DNA of 64,000 nt from Franconibacter helveticus LMG 23732 (GTDB lineage: Bacteria > Pseudomonadota > Gammaproteobacteria > Enterobacterales > Enterobacteriaceae): assembly GCF_000463115.2 (NCBI RefSeq), contig NZ_AWFX01000057.1, positions 287,104-351,103 of the forward strand, read 5' to 3'. Of the stretch, positions 45,216 to 54,796 are shown piece by piece; the first letter of the stretch is position 1; each line of letters opens with the position of its first letter. The translations under genes and the position numbers were made by a program. Under the pieces are notes generated by a model, which was not told the DNA's origin, did no database searches, and was given only the letters and a program-made list of their open reading frames with translations.

Positions 45216-45992
45216 TCAAAAACTTTCGGCCCATTGAATATTTTTCGATAACTCCCCCCAAATATTATACTCTCTTGCTAATCCCATCTGATGAAACCTC
45301 CCCATAAAATCATCATTTACAGGTATCACACCGCCCAACAGAACACCTCTTGAATTATTGTTGGTTATATTCCAGTTATATCTATCAAAGAACACGAAAG
45401 TAAATAATAAATTATATTCATATCTTCCGCGAGATCCGATATCGTTATTCTTATATATTACTTTAACATGCTTTGTATAAGGTATTTCTGACACAGTAAG
45501 TTCACCTTTCCCCCAGCATTGATATCCACCGATTGCATAAAAAAGATCAGCACTATCATTCTTAAAATCACCCTGAGAAACTTCCGTTGAACTTATTTTA
45601 TAAACACCAGGAAACAATTCCCCTGAAATATCTTCACAAAAAGTTTTAGCCTCCTGAATTTCATTATTGAAGAGCATTCTTAATCCAGGCGATTTTTGCA
45701 TGAAATATTGCATTATCTGAAAATCATAATTAATATCCTCCTGTCCCGCAAGAGGATTTTTAAGATAGTGATTTAAATGATTAATGGCAATCGGGTAACG
45801 GTATTTTATGAATTTTATAATGTAAGCATAATCTTCTGTTTCTTTATTATTCAAAGCATTATAAATAACTTTTGCTATAGCTGTTAAATAATTTAAGTCT
45901 GATGAATTTGATAGACAGAGGCTACACCACCCACCTGACCCATAGTCTTTTATGTAATGAGGTTCCCGATCACCAAGTATATATTTAGACAT
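45216..45992 (-). CDS. unknown 258-residue protein, possibly DUF3289-like
   Basis: No signal peptide or membrane helix is visible. The N-terminus has a CxxC (GGWCSLCLSN). A helix-rich middle is followed by a beta-rich C-terminal third with IGGYQCWGKGELTV, YEYNLLFTFVFFDRYNW and VNDDFMGRFHQMGLAREYNI. The last segments resemble what I recall of DUF3289 (YPO3983-type) proteins of enterobacteria, sometimes found near secretion loci. This is recollection, not a search. AAGGGA lies 8 bases before ATG 45992. The DNA is far poorer in G+C than its neighbours (19 and 17 G/C of 60 in the rows at 45661 and 45781), suggesting transfer. An orphan effector is the idea I favour. Confidence 0.65.
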   Translation of the reverse strand: MSKYILGDREPHYIKDYGSGGWCSLCLSNSSDLNYLTAIAKVIYNALNNKETEDYAYIIKFIKYRYPIAINHLNHYLKNPLAGQEDINYDFQIMQYFMQKSPGLRMLFNNEIQEAKTFCEDISGELFPGVYKISSTEVSQGDFKNDSADLFYAIGGYQCWGKGELTVSEIPYTKHVKVIYKNNDIGSRGRYEYNLLFTFVFFDRYNWNITNNNSRGVLLGGVIPVNDDFMGRFHQMGLAREYNIWGELSKNIQWAESF

Positions 45993-46121
45993 TTATTAAT
46001 CCCTTAATAAACATACACATTGTTTATTAATGTTACTTAACTATCTGCTTTGCTTATAATTGACAAAGTAGACTATATCGCCAGGATATACGGACGACTC
46101 ATTCCTGTATGTGATTATAAT

Positions 46122-46158
46122 CAAAAAAAAACCCTGATAGATTCTATCTACCAGGGCT
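46122..46158 (-). terminator. intrinsic terminator after typA
   Basis: Leftward from typA, an 11-bp stem (46132-46142 with 46146-46156, one G-U pair) and a TCT-type loop are followed by a run of nine U residues. The 129 bases from here to the unknown gene at 45992 are AT-rich and carry its presumptive promoter. Confidence 0.9.
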
Positions 46159-46176
46159 TTATACTATTAACTAAAA

Positions 46177-48000
46177 TTAGTCTTCTTTCGAACCGCGAGA
46201 AGCGCGCTTACGATCGTTCTCGGTCAGGTGACGTTTACGGATACGAATAGACTGCGGCGTAACTTCTACCAGTTCGTCGTCATCGATAAACTCCAGCGCC
46301 TGCTCAAGCGTCATCTTAACCGGCGGAACCAGAACCGTCGCCTCGTCCGTACCGGACGCACGCATGTTGGTCAGTTTCTTACCGGTCAGGCAGTTTACCG
46401 TCAGGTCGTTAGAGCGGCTGTGAATACCGATAATCTGGCCTTCGTAAACTTCCGCACCGTGACCCAGGAACAGCTTGCCGCGATCCTGCAAACCGAACAG
46501 CGCGAACGCTACCGCTTTACCCTGACCGTTGGAGATCAGTACGCCGTTGTTGCGCTGGCCCACTTCGCCCGGACGAACGTCGTCGTAGTGGCTGAAGGTG
46601 GAGTAAAGCAGACCGGTACCGGAGGTCATGGTCATGAACTCGGAACGGAAGCCGATAAGGCCACGGCTTGGGATCACGTAGTCGAGACGTACGCGGCCTT
46701 TGCCGTCCGGATTCATGTTTTTCAGGTCGCCTTTACGCTCGCCCAGCGCCTGCATGACAGAACCCTGGTGCTGCTCTTCAACGTCCAGCGTTACGTTTTC
46801 GAACGGCTCTTGTTTACGGCCGTCGATTTCGCGGAAGATTACTTTCGGGCGGGAAACCGCCATTTCGAAACCTTCACGACGCATGTTTTCGATCAGAACA
46901 GACAGGTGCAGTTCGCCACGACCGGAAACGCGGAATGCATCAGCGTCTTCGGTTTCTTCAACGCGCAGCGCTACGTTATGCACCAGCTCTTTGTTCAGGC
47001 GGTCAAGGATCTGACGAGAGGTAACGTATTTACCTTCTTTACCGCAGAACGGCGAGGTGTTGACGTTGAAGAACATGGTAACTGTCGGCTCATCAACAGA
47101 GAGCGGCGGCAGCGCTTCGACATTCTGCGGATCGCAGATGGTGTCGGAGATGTTCAGTTCGCCAAGGCCAGTGATAGCGATGATATCGCCCGCTTCCGCC
47201 AGGTCGGTATCGATACGCTCCAGGCCCAGGTGGCCCAGTACTTTGCCCACTTTACCGTTGCGGGTTTTGCCTTCGCTGTCGATAACCGTAACCTGCTGGT
47301 TCGGCTTCACTTTACCGCGCTTGATGCGGCCAATGCCGATAACGCCCAGGTAGTTGTTGTAGTCGAGCTGGGAGATTTGCATCTGTAGCGGACCATCAAG
47401 GTCTACGTCCGGCGCCGGAACATGGTCGACAATCGCCTGGTACAGCGGGGTCATGTCTTCAGCCATGTCTTCGTGGTCCATACCCGCGATACCGTTCAGC
47501 GCAGAAGCGTAAACGATCGGGAAGTCCAGCTGCTCGTCGGTGGCGTCGAGGTTTACGAACAGGTCGAACACCTGATCGACAACCCAGTCAGGACGCGCGC
47601 CCGGACGGTCGACTTTGTTGATAACCACGATAGGCTTCAGACCATGGGCAAATGCTTTTTTGGTCACGAAGCGCGTTTGCGGCATCGGGCCGTCAAAAGC
47701 GTCAACCACCAGCAGCACGGAGTCAACCATGGACATAACACGCTCAACTTCACCCCCGAAGTCGGCGTGCCCTGGGGTATCAACGATGTTGATACGGTAA
47801 TCATTCCATTTGATGGCAGTGTTTTTTGCGAGGATGGTAATCCCACGCTCTTTCTCCAAATCGTTGGAGTCCATCACACGCTCTTGTGCTTCAGTACGCT
47901 CGTCGAACGTACCGGATTGCTGGAGCAGTTTGTCAACCAGGGTAGTTTTACCGTGGTCAACGTGCGCAATGATGGCGATGTTACGCAGATTTTCGATCAC
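46177..48000 (-). CDS. typA: ribosome-associated translational GTPase BipA/TypA
   Basis: BipA is a translational GTPase related to EF-G and LepA that helps assemble the 50S subunit, mainly at low temperature or stress. The 607-residue protein equals E. coli. G1 AHVDHGKTT (residues 12-20), G3 [12 protein letters not shown] and G4 NKVDRP are intact, followed by the EF-G-like domains and the C-terminal domain with [14 protein letters not shown]. It is divergent from glnA, as in E. coli. Confidence 0.98.
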   Translation of the reverse strand: MIENLRNIAIIAHVDHGKTTLVDKLLQQSGTFDERTEAQERVMDSNDLEKERGITILAKNTAIKWNDYRINIVDTPGHADFGGEVERVMSMVDSVLLVVDAFDGPMPQTRFVTKKAFAHGLKPIVVINKVDRPGARPDWVVDQVFDLFVNLDATDEQLDFPIVYASALNGIAGMDHEDMAEDMTPLYQAIVDHVPAPDVDLDGPLQMQISQLDYNNYLGVIGIGRIKRGKVKPNQQVTVIDSEGKTRNGKVGKVLGHLGLERIDTDLAEAGDIIAITGLGELNISDTICDPQNVEALPPLSVDEPTVTMFFNVNTSPFCGKEGKYVTSRQILDRLNKELVHNVALRVEETEDADAFRVSGRGELHLSVLIENMRREGFEMAVSRPKVIFREIDGRKQEPFENVTLDVEEQHQGSVMQALGERKGDLKNMNPDGKGRVRLDYVIPSRGLIGFRSEFMTMTSGTGLLYSTFSHYDDVRPGEVGQRNNGVLISNGQGKAVAFALFGLQDRGKLFLGHGAEVYEGQIIGIHSRSNDLTVNCLTGKKLTNMRASGTDEATVLVPPVKMTLEQALEFIDDDELVEVTPQSIRIRKRHLTENDRKRASRGSKED

Positions 48001-48151
48001 AACTTTGCCTCAGGCATTAGAAATAGCGCGTTATTGTACACGTATTAATCGAAGGACTAAACAGGATCACAGACTTCCTTCCCAAACAAGTTTAGCTGCC
48101 GGGCTTTGTGATCGCTTTCACGGAGCGATAAAAGGGCCACATAACGCAAAT

Positions 48152-48240
48152 TGCACCAACACGGTGCCTTATTTTTACATTCAGGCACTGTATTGGTGCA
48201 ATTTATCCACAATGGTGCAGCCCTTTTGCACTATGGTGCG
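48152..48240 (+). promoter_or_regulatory. NtrC enhancer sites upstream of glnA
   Basis: Three dyads fit the NtrC consensus TGCACYnnnnnGGTGCA: TGCACCAACACGGTGC (48152-48167), GCACTGTATTGGTGCA (48185-48200) and TTGCACTATGGTGCG (48226-48240). A half-site GGTGC lies at 48214-48218. They lie about 35-125 bases upstream of the sigma-54 promoter, as in E. coli, where phosphorylated NtrC loops to activate glnA. Confidence 0.88.
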
Positions 48241-48272
48241 CATCATAGCGCCTTTTGCAGGCATTTTAAAAG

Positions 48273-48290
48273 TTGGCACACTTTTCGCTT
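48273..48290 (+). promoter_or_regulatory. sigma-54 promoter of glnA (glnAp2)
   Basis: TTGGCACACTTTTCGCTT has GG at 48275-48276 and GC at 48287-48288 with 10 bases between, the -24/-12 spacing of RpoN promoters. It is almost the E. coli glnAp2 sequence and lies about 90 bases before the glnA start. Confidence 0.92.
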
Positions 48291-48378
48291 TATCTTTTTC
48301 ATGGCGACAAAGCCTTTTTAAGCAGTGTTTGAATACCTCGTTACCACGACGACAATGACAAATCCGGGAGAGTTAAGT

Positions 48379-49788
48379 ATGTCCGCTGAACACGTTTTGA
48401 CGATGCTGAACGAGCATGAGGTGAAGTTTGTCGATCTGCGTTTCACCGATACCAAAGGTAAAGAACAGCACGTCACTATCCCTGCTCATCAGGTAAACGC
48501 CGAATTCTTTGAAGAAGGCAAAATGTTTGATGGCTCTTCCATCGGTGGCTGGAAAGGCATTAACGAATCCGACATGGTGCTGATGCCGGACGCTTCCACC
48601 GCTGTCATTGACCCGTTCTACGAAGAACCGACGCTCATCATCCGCTGCGATATCCTGGAACCAGGCACCCTACAGGGCTATGACCGCGACCCGCGCTCCA
48701 TCGCTAAACGCGCTGAAGAGTACCTGCGCTCTACCGGCATTGCGGACACCGTGCTGTTCGGGCCGGAGCCGGAGTTCTTCCTGTTTGACGACATTCGCTT
48801 CGGCAGCTCGATTTCCGGCTCTCATGTCGCTATCGACGACATCGAAGGCGCGTGGAACTCCTCTACCAAATACGAAGGCGGCAACAAAGGTCACCGTCCG
48901 GCCGTGAAAGGCGGTTATTTCCCGGTTCCGCCGGTAGACTCCGCGCAGGATCTGCGTTCTACCATGTGTCTGGTGATGGAAGAGATGGGCCTTGTGGTTG
49001 AAGCTCACCACCACGAAGTTGCCACCGCAGGTCAGAACGAAGTGGCGACCCGCTTCAACACCATGACCAAAAAAGCGGACGAAATTCAGATCTATAAATA
49101 TGTAGTGCATAACGTTGCGCACCGCTTCGGCAAAACCGCAACCTTCATGCCGAAACCGATGTTCGGCGACAACGGCTCCGGTATGCACTGCCACATGTCT
49201 CTGTCCAAGAACGGCACTAACCTGTTCTCTGGCGACAAATATGCTGGTCTGTCTGAACAGGCGCTTTACTACATCGGCGGCGTAATTAAACACGCTAAAG
49301 CGATCAACGCCCTGTCTAACCCGACCACCAACTCCTACAAGCGTCTGGTTCCGGGTTACGAAGCGCCGGTTATGCTGGCTTACTCCGCACGCAACCGCTC
49401 TGCTTCTATCCGTATCCCGGTAGTTGCCTCTCCGAAAGCGCGTCGTATCGAAGTGCGCTTCCCGGACCCGGCGGCTAACCCGTACCTGTGCTTCGCCGCG
49501 CTGCTGATGGCCGGCCTGGATGGCATCAAGAACAAAATCCACCCGGGCGAAGCTATGGATAAAAACCTCTACGATCTGCCGCCGGAAGAAGCGAAAGAGA
49601 TCCCGCAGGTTGCCGGTTCTCTGGAAGAAGCGCTTAACGAACTGGACGCAGACCGCGAGTTCCTGACCGCAGGCGGCGTATTCACTGACGATGCTATCGA
49701 TGCTTACATCGCCCTGCGTCGCGAAGAAAACGACCGCGTACGCATGACGCCGCACCCGGTTGAGTTCGAACTGTATTACAGCGTTTAA
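48379..49788 (+). CDS. glnA: glutamine synthetase, type I
   Basis: GlnA makes glutamine from glutamate, ammonia and ATP as a dodecamer. The protein has 469 residues from ATG 48379, with GGGAGAG upstream. Active-site segments [20 protein letters not shown] and NRSASIRIP are intact. Tyr398 in NLYDLPPEE corresponds to the adenylylation site (Tyr397 of the mature protein), so activity should be controlled by GlnE. It is the first gene of glnA-glnL-glnG. The frame to 48325 is a non-coding extension. Confidence 0.98.
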   Translation: MSAEHVLTMLNEHEVKFVDLRFTDTKGKEQHVTIPAHQVNAEFFEEGKMFDGSSIGGWKGINESDMVLMPDASTAVIDPFYEEPTLIIRCDILEPGTLQGYDRDPRSIAKRAEEYLRSTGIADTVLFGPEPEFFLFDDIRFGSSISGSHVAIDDIEGAWNSSTKYEGGNKGHRPAVKGGYFPVPPVDSAQDLRSTMCLVMEEMGLVVEAHHHEVATAGQNEVATRFNTMTKKADEIQIYKYVVHNVAHRFGKTATFMPKPMFGDNGSGMHCHMSLSKNGTNLFSGDKYAGLSEQALYYIGGVIKHAKAINALSNPTTNSYKRLVPGYEAPVMLAYSARNRSASIRIPVVASPKARRIEVRFPDPAANPYLCFAALLMAGLDGIKNKIHPGEAMDKNLYDLPPEEAKEIPQVAGSLEEALNELDADREFLTAGGVFTDDAIDAYIALRREENDRVRMTPHPVEFELYYSV

Positions 49789-49822
49789 TCCGAAGTCATT
49801 TTTTGTTGCCGTGGAAACTTTC

Positions 49823-49848
49823 AGCCCATCTTCGGATGGGCTTTTTTC
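49823..49848 (+). terminator. glnA-glnL intergenic terminator/attenuator
   Basis: The stem AGCCCATC/GATGGGCT with a TTCG tetraloop is followed by a T run, 34 bases after glnA. It ends most glnA transcripts so that glnLG are made at lower level. In E. coli and Salmonella a 3'-UTR-derived sRNA (GlnZ) comes from this end of glnA; whether it is made here cannot be told. Confidence 0.93.
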
Positions 49849-49892
49849 TCCACGCAAACGCTGTTTTCAGGCGATCTCTCGCCGCAAAACGT

Positions 49893-49914
49893 TATAATGC
49901 ACCAAAATGGTGCA
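49893..49914 (+). promoter_or_regulatory. glnL promoter -10 element with overlapping NtrC operator
   Basis: TATAAT (49893-49898) is directly followed by the perfect 17-base palindromic-type NtrC site TGCACCAAAATGGTGCA (49898-49914). An NtrC site over the -10/start region matches the known repression of glnLp by NtrC in E. coli. The glnL ATG is 17 bases further on. Confidence 0.9.
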
Positions 49915-49931
49915 ACCTGGGAGACTGCTGA

Positions 49932-50981
49932 ATGGCAACAGGCACGCTGCCCGATGCTGGGCAGATCCTCAACTCGCTCATCAACAGCATTTTGCTGGTA
50001 GATGATGAACTCGCGGTGCATTACGCGAACCCGGCGGCGCAACAGCTGCTGGCGCAAAGCTCGCGCAAGCTTTACGGCACGCCGCTGCCTGAGCTGCTGA
50101 GCTACTTTTCTCTGAACATTAGTCTGATGCAGGAGAGCCTGAACGCAGGCCAGGGCTTTACTGATAACGAAGTCACGCTGGTGATTGACGGACGTTCGCA
50201 TATTCTTTCCCTTACGGCGCAGCGGCTGCCCGAAGGACTCATCCTGCTCGAAATGGCGCCCATGGATAACCAGCGCCGCCTGAGCCAGGAGCAACTGCAA
50301 CACGCGCAACAAGTGGCGGCACGCGATTTAGTGCGCGGGCTGGCGCATGAAATTAAAAACCCGCTCGGCGGACTGCGCGGCGCAGCACAATTGCTGAGCA
50401 AAGCGCTGCCAGACCCGTCTTTGACGGAATACACCAAAGTCATCATTGAGCAGGCGGACCGCCTGCGCAATCTGGTAGACAGGCTTCTGGGCCCGCAGCA
50501 GCCTGGCATGCATGTCACCGAAAGCATTCACAAAGTCGCCGAGCGCGTGGTTAAGCTGGTGTCGATGGAGCTGCCGGAAAACGTCACGCTGGTTCGTGAT
50601 TACGACCCAAGCCTGCCCGAGTTCGCTCACGACCCGGACCAGATTGAGCAAGTGCTGCTTAATATTGTGCGCAACGCGCTACAGGCGCTGGGAGAAGAAG
50701 GCGGCGAAATTGTGCTGCGCACTCGCACCGCTTTCCAGCTAACGCTGCACGGCGTGCGCTACCGCCTTGCGGCCAGAATTGATGTAGAAGATAACGGGCC
50801 AGGCATTCCGGCCCATTTGCAGGACACGCTGTTCTACCCAATGGTCAGTGGCCGCGAAGGCGGCACCGGTCTGGGCCTTTCCATTGCCCGAAACCTTATC
50901 GATCAACATTCGGGAAAAATCGAATTTAACAGTTGGCCGGGTCATACCGAGTTTTCGGTTTACCTGCCTATTCGGAAGTAG
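49932..50981 (+). CDS. glnL: nitrogen sensor histidine kinase/phosphatase NtrB
   Basis: NtrB (GlnL) phosphorylates NtrC under nitrogen limitation and, bound by PII, dephosphorylates it. The 349-residue cytoplasmic protein has an N-terminal PAS domain, the phospho-acceptor His139 in [11 protein letters not shown], the N box [13 protein letters not shown] and the G boxes EDNGPGIP and GTGLGLSIA. It lies just downstream of an NtrC-repressed promoter and 8 bases before glnG. Confidence 0.98.
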   Translation: MATGTLPDAGQILNSLINSILLVDDELAVHYANPAAQQLLAQSSRKLYGTPLPELLSYFSLNISLMQESLNAGQGFTDNEVTLVIDGRSHILSLTAQRLPEGLILLEMAPMDNQRRLSQEQLQHAQQVAARDLVRGLAHEIKNPLGGLRGAAQLLSKALPDPSLTEYTKVIIEQADRLRNLVDRLLGPQQPGMHVTESIHKVAERVVKLVSMELPENVTLVRDYDPSLPEFAHDPDQIEQVLLNIVRNALQALGEEGGEIVLRTRTAFQLTLHGVRYRLAARIDVEDNGPGIPAHLQDTLFYPMVSGREGGTGLGLSIARNLIDQHSGKIEFNSWPGHTEFSVYLPIRK

Positions 50982-50989
50982 AGGTCTCT

Positions 50990-52399
50990 ATGCAACGAGG
51001 GATAGTCTGGATCGTTGATGACGATAGCTCCATCCGCTGGGTTCTGGAACGCGCGCTTACCGGCGCAGGCTTAAGCTGCACCACCTTTGAGAGTGCAAGC
51101 GGTGTGCTCGATGCGCTGGCGACCAAAACGCCTGACGTCTTGCTTTCCGACATCCGGATGCCGGGAATGGATGGCCTGGCGCTGCTTAAGCAGATTAAAC
51201 AGCGCCATCCGATGCTTCCGGTCATCATAATGACGGCGCATTCTGATCTGGACGCTGCCGTCAGCGCCTATCAGCAAGGCGCGTTTGATTACCTGCCAAA
51301 GCCATTTGATATTGACGAGGCGGTGGCGCTGGTGGAGCGCGCGATTAGCCACTATCAGGAACAGCAGCAGCCGCGAAACGTGCAGGTATTCGGCCCGACG
51401 ACCGATATTATCGGCGAAGCGCCGGCGATGCAGGATGTCTTTCGCATTATCGGCCGGCTTTCCCGCTCTTCCATCAGCGTGCTTATCAATGGCGAATCCG
51501 GCACCGGTAAAGAGCTGGTGGCGCATGCGCTGCATCGTCACAGCCCGCGCGTAAAAGCGCCTTTTATCGCCCTGAACATGGCGGCGATACCCAAAGACCT
51601 TATTGAATCCGAACTGTTCGGCCATGAAAAAGGGGCTTTTACCGGCGCGAACCAGATTCGTCAGGGCCGTTTTGAACAGGCGGACGGCGGCACGCTGTTT
51701 TTAGATGAAATTGGCGATATGCCGCTGGATGTGCAGACGCGCCTGCTGCGCGTGCTGGCTGACGGTCAGTTTTACCGCGTTGGCGGCTACGCGCCGGTAA
51801 AAGTCGATGTTCGTATTATTGCTGCAACGCACCAGAATCTTGAATTGCGCGTGCAGGAAGGGAAATTCCGCGAGGACTTATTCCACCGCCTGAATGTAAT
51901 TCGCGTGCATTTGCCGCCGCTGCGCGAGCGCCGGGAAGATATTCCCCGCCTGGCCCGCCACTTTTTGCAGGTAGCGGCGCGTGAACTGGGCGTGGAGGCT
52001 AAACAGCTGCACCCGGAAACCGAGGCGGCGCTGACCCGGCTCGCCTGGCCTGGCAACGTGCGCCAGCTGGAAAACACCTGTCGCTGGCTGACGGTGATGG
52101 CGGCAGGCCAGGAGGTGCTGATTCAGGATTTGCCTGGCGAACTGTTTGAAACCAGCGTGCCCGACAGCCCCTCTCAGAGCCTGCCGGATAGCTGGGCGAC
52201 GCTGCTGGCGCAGTGGGCCGACCGGGCGCTGCGTTCCGGTCATCAAAACCTGTTGTCGGAAGCACAACCGGAAATGGAGCGCACATTGCTGACCACCGCT
52301 CTGCGCCACACGCAGGGCCATAAACAGGAAGCGGCGCGGTTGCTTGGCTGGGGAAGAAATACCCTGACGCGTAAGCTGAAAGAGCTGGGAATGGAATAG
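50990..52399 (+). CDS. glnG: nitrogen response regulator NtrC
   Basis: NtrC activates sigma-54 promoters such as glnAp2. The protein has 469 residues from ATG 50990, with GAGG upstream; the frame from 50933 lies inside glnL. The receiver domain carries Asp54 in LLSDIRMPG. The AAA+ domain has Walker A GESGTGKE, the sigma-54-contacting GAFTGA loop and Walker B LFLDEIGD. The C-terminal Fis-type helix-turn-helix is in [19 protein letters not shown]. All signatures of an active regulator are present. Confidence 0.98.
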   Translation: MQRGIVWIVDDDSSIRWVLERALTGAGLSCTTFESASGVLDALATKTPDVLLSDIRMPGMDGLALLKQIKQRHPMLPVIIMTAHSDLDAAVSAYQQGAFDYLPKPFDIDEAVALVERAISHYQEQQQPRNVQVFGPTTDIIGEAPAMQDVFRIIGRLSRSSISVLINGESGTGKELVAHALHRHSPRVKAPFIALNMAAIPKDLIESELFGHEKGAFTGANQIRQGRFEQADGGTLFLDEIGDMPLDVQTRLLRVLADGQFYRVGGYAPVKVDVRIIAATHQNLELRVQEGKFREDLFHRLNVIRVHLPPLRERREDIPRLARHFLQVAARELGVEAKQLHPETEAALTRLAWPGNVRQLENTCRWLTVMAAGQEVLIQDLPGELFETSVPDSPSQSLPDSWATLLAQWADRALRSGHQNLLSEAQPEMERTLLTTALRHTQGHKQEAARLLGWGRNTLTRKLKELGME

Positions 52400-52510
52400 C
52401 GCAGTAGCGCTGTGTAAAAAATAAGCACACGGCGCAGATTGCGTTAATTTTGTACTTTACTGTAATAATGAGTTCAGTATGATCTGGCGCGTTCACGCGG
52501 GGGGATCAAC

Positions 52511-52633
52511 ATGCTGGAATCATTAATTCAACTGGTGTCGCACAGCGCCGAAGCGGGCGCGGCAGCAAGCCATACGCCGCAAACGGCGATAGCGGCTTTG
52601 CTCTGTGCGGCGCTGGTCAATTTCTTTAATTAA
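52511..52633 (+). CDS. yshB: small membrane protein YshB
   Basis: A 40-codon gene starting MLESLIQLVS, with SHTPQTAIAALLCAALVNFF forming one hydrophobic helix. It matches the start, the HTPQTA core and the location (between glnG and hemN) of E. coli YshB, a 36-residue membrane protein. GGGGGA lies 7 bases before its ATG, and a strong terminator follows immediately. The role is not well defined. A YshB effect on Salmonella survival inside host cells has been reported; that is from memory. Confidence 0.88.
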   Translation: MLESLIQLVSHSAEAGAAASHTPQTAIAALLCAALVNFFN

Positions 52634-52662
52634 AAAAGGCGGGTTTTAAACCCGCCTTTTTT
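52632..52662. terminator. bidirectional terminator between yshB and hemN
   Basis: The near-perfect inverted repeat AAAAAAGGCGGGTTT/AAACCCGCCTTTTTT, centred on 52646-52647, overlaps the stop codons of both yshB and hemN and serves both convergent transcripts. Confidence 0.95.
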
Positions 52663-54034
52663 ATATCACCCGCGAAAATTGCTGGAGCCGCGCTTTGCGG
52701 CGCAAGTAGATATCAAAACACATGCAGATGTTGCGAATAAGCAACCTGCCCTTCGCCGTAACCCGAATGCCCTGCGCGTTTATTTCCACCAGCCCGTCTT
52801 GCGCCAGTGGTTTTAACAAAGCGAGATCTTCTGCGAAATAGTCAGCGAAACTAAGCTGCCAGGCCTTTTCGATATCAGCGAACGCCAGCTGGAAATTACA
52901 AATCAGCGCCTTGATAACGTCACGGCGGATGCAGTCGTCGCGCGTCAGCGCAAGACCACGCCACAGCGCATTGCCTTTTTCGTCGACCTGCTGATAGTAA
53001 AGCTTCAACTCTTTCTGGTTTTGCGCGTAGCAGTCGCCCAGCATGCTGATGGCGGAAACGCCAAGCCCCAGCAGGTCGGTATCTCCCTGCGTGGTGTAAC
53101 CCTGGAAGTTACGGTGCAGGACGCCCTCGCGCTGGGCAACCGCCAGTTCATCGTCCGGACGGGCGAAATGGTCCATGCCGATAAACTGATAGCCTGCGCC
53201 AGTCAGCGACTGGATGGTTTGCTGAAGAATATCGAGCTTTTGCTGCGCGGAAGGGAGATCCGCTTCCTTGATTTTGCGCTGGGCGGCAAACAGGTTCGGC
53301 AGATGCGCATAGTTAAAGACGCTGAGGCGGTCCGGGCTAAGCTGCGCCACGCGTTCAAGCGTAAAGGCGAAGCTTTCCGGCGTCTGCTTCGGCAGGCCAT
53401 AAATCAGGTCGATATTGGTGGAGGTAAAACCGATTTCCCGCGCATGCTTAATCAGAGCGAAAATAAAGGCTTCGTCCTGCTCGCGGTTAACCAGGCGCTG
53501 CACTTCTTTGTTGAAATCCTGCACGCCCATACTCAGGCGGCTGAAGCCCTCGGCACGCAGGTGGTCGAGTACATCCAGCTCGATTTCACGCGGGTCAACC
53601 TCAATGGAGATTTCCGCCGCCTCGTTAAAGTGGAAGTTATTTCGCAACAACGACATCAGACGGCTGATTTGCGCTTTGTTCAGGTAAGTCGGCGTGCCGC
53701 CGCCCCAGTGCAGCTGGCTAACGCGGCGCCCGGCGAAAAGCGGCGCGCGGTGAACGATTTCCTGCTCCAGCGCATCCAGATACTGGTCCGCCTTATGCTG
53801 CTGGCGTGTAACGATTTTATTGCAGCCGCAGAAATAGCAGAGCTTGTGGCAAAACGGGATATGAACATAGAGCGAAAGTGGGCGCTCAGGATAGCGGGCC
53901 GATGCCTCAAGAAAATCCTGCTCGCCAAACGATTCGGCGAACTCCAGCGCGGTGGGATACGAGGTATAGCGCGGCCCGGAATAGTTATATTTCTGGATAA
54001 GGGCCAGATCCCAGTCGATTAACTGCTCAGACAT
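52661..54034 (-). CDS. hemN: oxygen-independent coproporphyrinogen III oxidase
   Basis: HemN is a radical-SAM enzyme that converts coproporphyrinogen III to protoporphyrinogen IX in anaerobic haem synthesis. The 457-residue protein equals E. coli. The iron-sulfur motif CHKLCYFCGC (CxxxCxxC plus the extra Cys) is near residue 60 and GGGTPTYLN follows. The N-terminal tail with YNYSGPRYTSYPTALEF is also conserved. It lies downstream of yihI and of a possible small ORF that ends 2 bases before it. Confidence 0.98.
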   Translation of the reverse strand: MSEQLIDWDLALIQKYNYSGPRYTSYPTALEFAESFGEQDFLEASARYPERPLSLYVHIPFCHKLCYFCGCNKIVTRQQHKADQYLDALEQEIVHRAPLFAGRRVSQLHWGGGTPTYLNKAQISRLMSLLRNNFHFNEAAEISIEVDPREIELDVLDHLRAEGFSRLSMGVQDFNKEVQRLVNREQDEAFIFALIKHAREIGFTSTNIDLIYGLPKQTPESFAFTLERVAQLSPDRLSVFNYAHLPNLFAAQRKIKEADLPSAQQKLDILQQTIQSLTGAGYQFIGMDHFARPDDELAVAQREGVLHRNFQGYTTQGDTDLLGLGVSAISMLGDCYAQNQKELKLYYQQVDEKGNALWRGLALTRDDCIRRDVIKALICNFQLAFADIEKAWQLSFADYFAEDLALLKPLAQDGLVEINAQGIRVTAKGRLLIRNICMCFDIYLRRKARLQQFSRVI

Positions 54035-54036
54035 GC

Positions 54037-54210
54037 TTACTCCTTCCGACGGTTTCGCCGACGCGTTCGGCGAACTGGCCTACCCGCCCGATGAGGGATA
54101 AGCCGGCTGCGCAGCCATTTTTGTCGCCGCGACAGCCGCTGTAGTTTAACGAATAACCACACCAGATAACATACTATTGGAAAGAGTATGAGCAGAACCG
54201 GCAGGCCCAT
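54037..54210 (-). CDS. possible small membrane protein between yihI and hemN
   Basis: A 57-codon open frame starts 7 bases after the yihI stop and ends 2 bases before the hemN ATG, so its stop lies within the hemN ribosome-binding region (GGAGTAAGC-ATG). The product begins MGLPVLLILFPIVCYLVWLF, a clear hydrophobic helix, then turns strongly basic (about 16 Arg/Lys in the last 35 residues). Vibrio, Pasteurella and relatives have a DUF2489 membrane protein at this locus, so this may be a short relative or remnant (inference from memory). The start has only a weak Shine-Dalgarno (TAAGA). It could also be chance coding in a spacer. Confidence 0.4.
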   Translation of the reverse strand: MGLPVLLILFPIVCYLVWLFVKLQRLSRRQKWLRSRLIPHRAGRPVRRTRRRNRRKE

Positions 54211-54217
54211 CGCGATC

Positions 54218-54730
54218 TTAGTTGCCGCCCTTGAGCAAACGCATCAGATCGTCCTGGCCTTCTTCCTCTTCCTCTTCATCGTCGTCATATGAGAGGCCGA
54301 GCTGCTGCATCAGCTCATCAATGCGGTCAAGCTTAGCGTCCACCCAGGCCTGATCGTCAGCGCTGATGGCTTCGCCCTCTTCAAGGCGCTCCAGCAGGGC
54401 ATCCAGGCGTTCGTCGTTTTCCAGCATCTCCAGCTCGGCTTGCGGTGAAAGCATCGGTTTCTCGCTCTTCGGTTTAGGCTGCTTTTTAACAGGCGCCTCG
54501 TTCACGCCCAGAGGAATCGGCTTTTTGCTGCCGATACGCGGATCTTTTGCCTGCGCGCCGCCTTTGCCTTTTGAGCCTGCGGTCGTCCCTGTGGCGCGGC
54601 TACCCGGCGCGTGGCCGCGGTGCTTTTTCTCGCGCTTGCGGTCGCGAGCTTCCTGATTGATGTCTTCGCGTGTCTTACGACCCGCTTTGGCGCCGTTTTT
54701 GCTGCGCCCGGCAGAGGTTGGTTGCTTCAT
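54218..54730 (-). CDS. yihI: Der GTPase-activating protein YihI
   Basis: YihI stimulates the GTPase activity of Der (EngA) and so modulates 50S ribosome assembly. The 170-residue protein is very basic at the N-terminus ([20 protein letters not shown]) and very acidic at the C-terminus ([20 protein letters not shown]), a charge pattern typical of YihI. It lies between csrC and hemN on the same strand, as in E. coli. Confidence 0.95.
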   Translation of the reverse strand: MKQPTSAGRSKNGAKAGRKTREDINQEARDRKREKKHRGHAPGSRATGTTAGSKGKGGAQAKDPRIGSKKPIPLGVNEAPVKKQPKPKSEKPMLSPQAELEMLENDERLDALLERLEEGEAISADDQAWVDAKLDRIDELMQQLGLSYDDDEEEEEEGQDDLMRLLKGGN

Positions 54731-54796
54731 GTGATGTCGTCTTAAGCCGTTTTGATCAGTATAGAATTGCGGCGGAATCTAGCAGAAAGCAAGCAA

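Noticed and set aside
46050..46250. 66-codon open frame on the plus strand
   Set aside because: Runs through the typA terminator and into the end of typA; AT-rich spacer coding by chance.
46228..47388. 386-codon open frame antisense to typA
   Set aside because: Lies wholly within the strongly conserved typA gene; low-complexity composition typical of a shadow frame.
48670..49857. 395-codon open frame antisense to glnA
   Set aside because: A shadow frame produced by the codon bias of glnA; no ribosome-binding site and no recognisable protein.
53021..54022. 333-codon open frame antisense to hemN
   Set aside because: Shadow of hemN; no start context and no family features.
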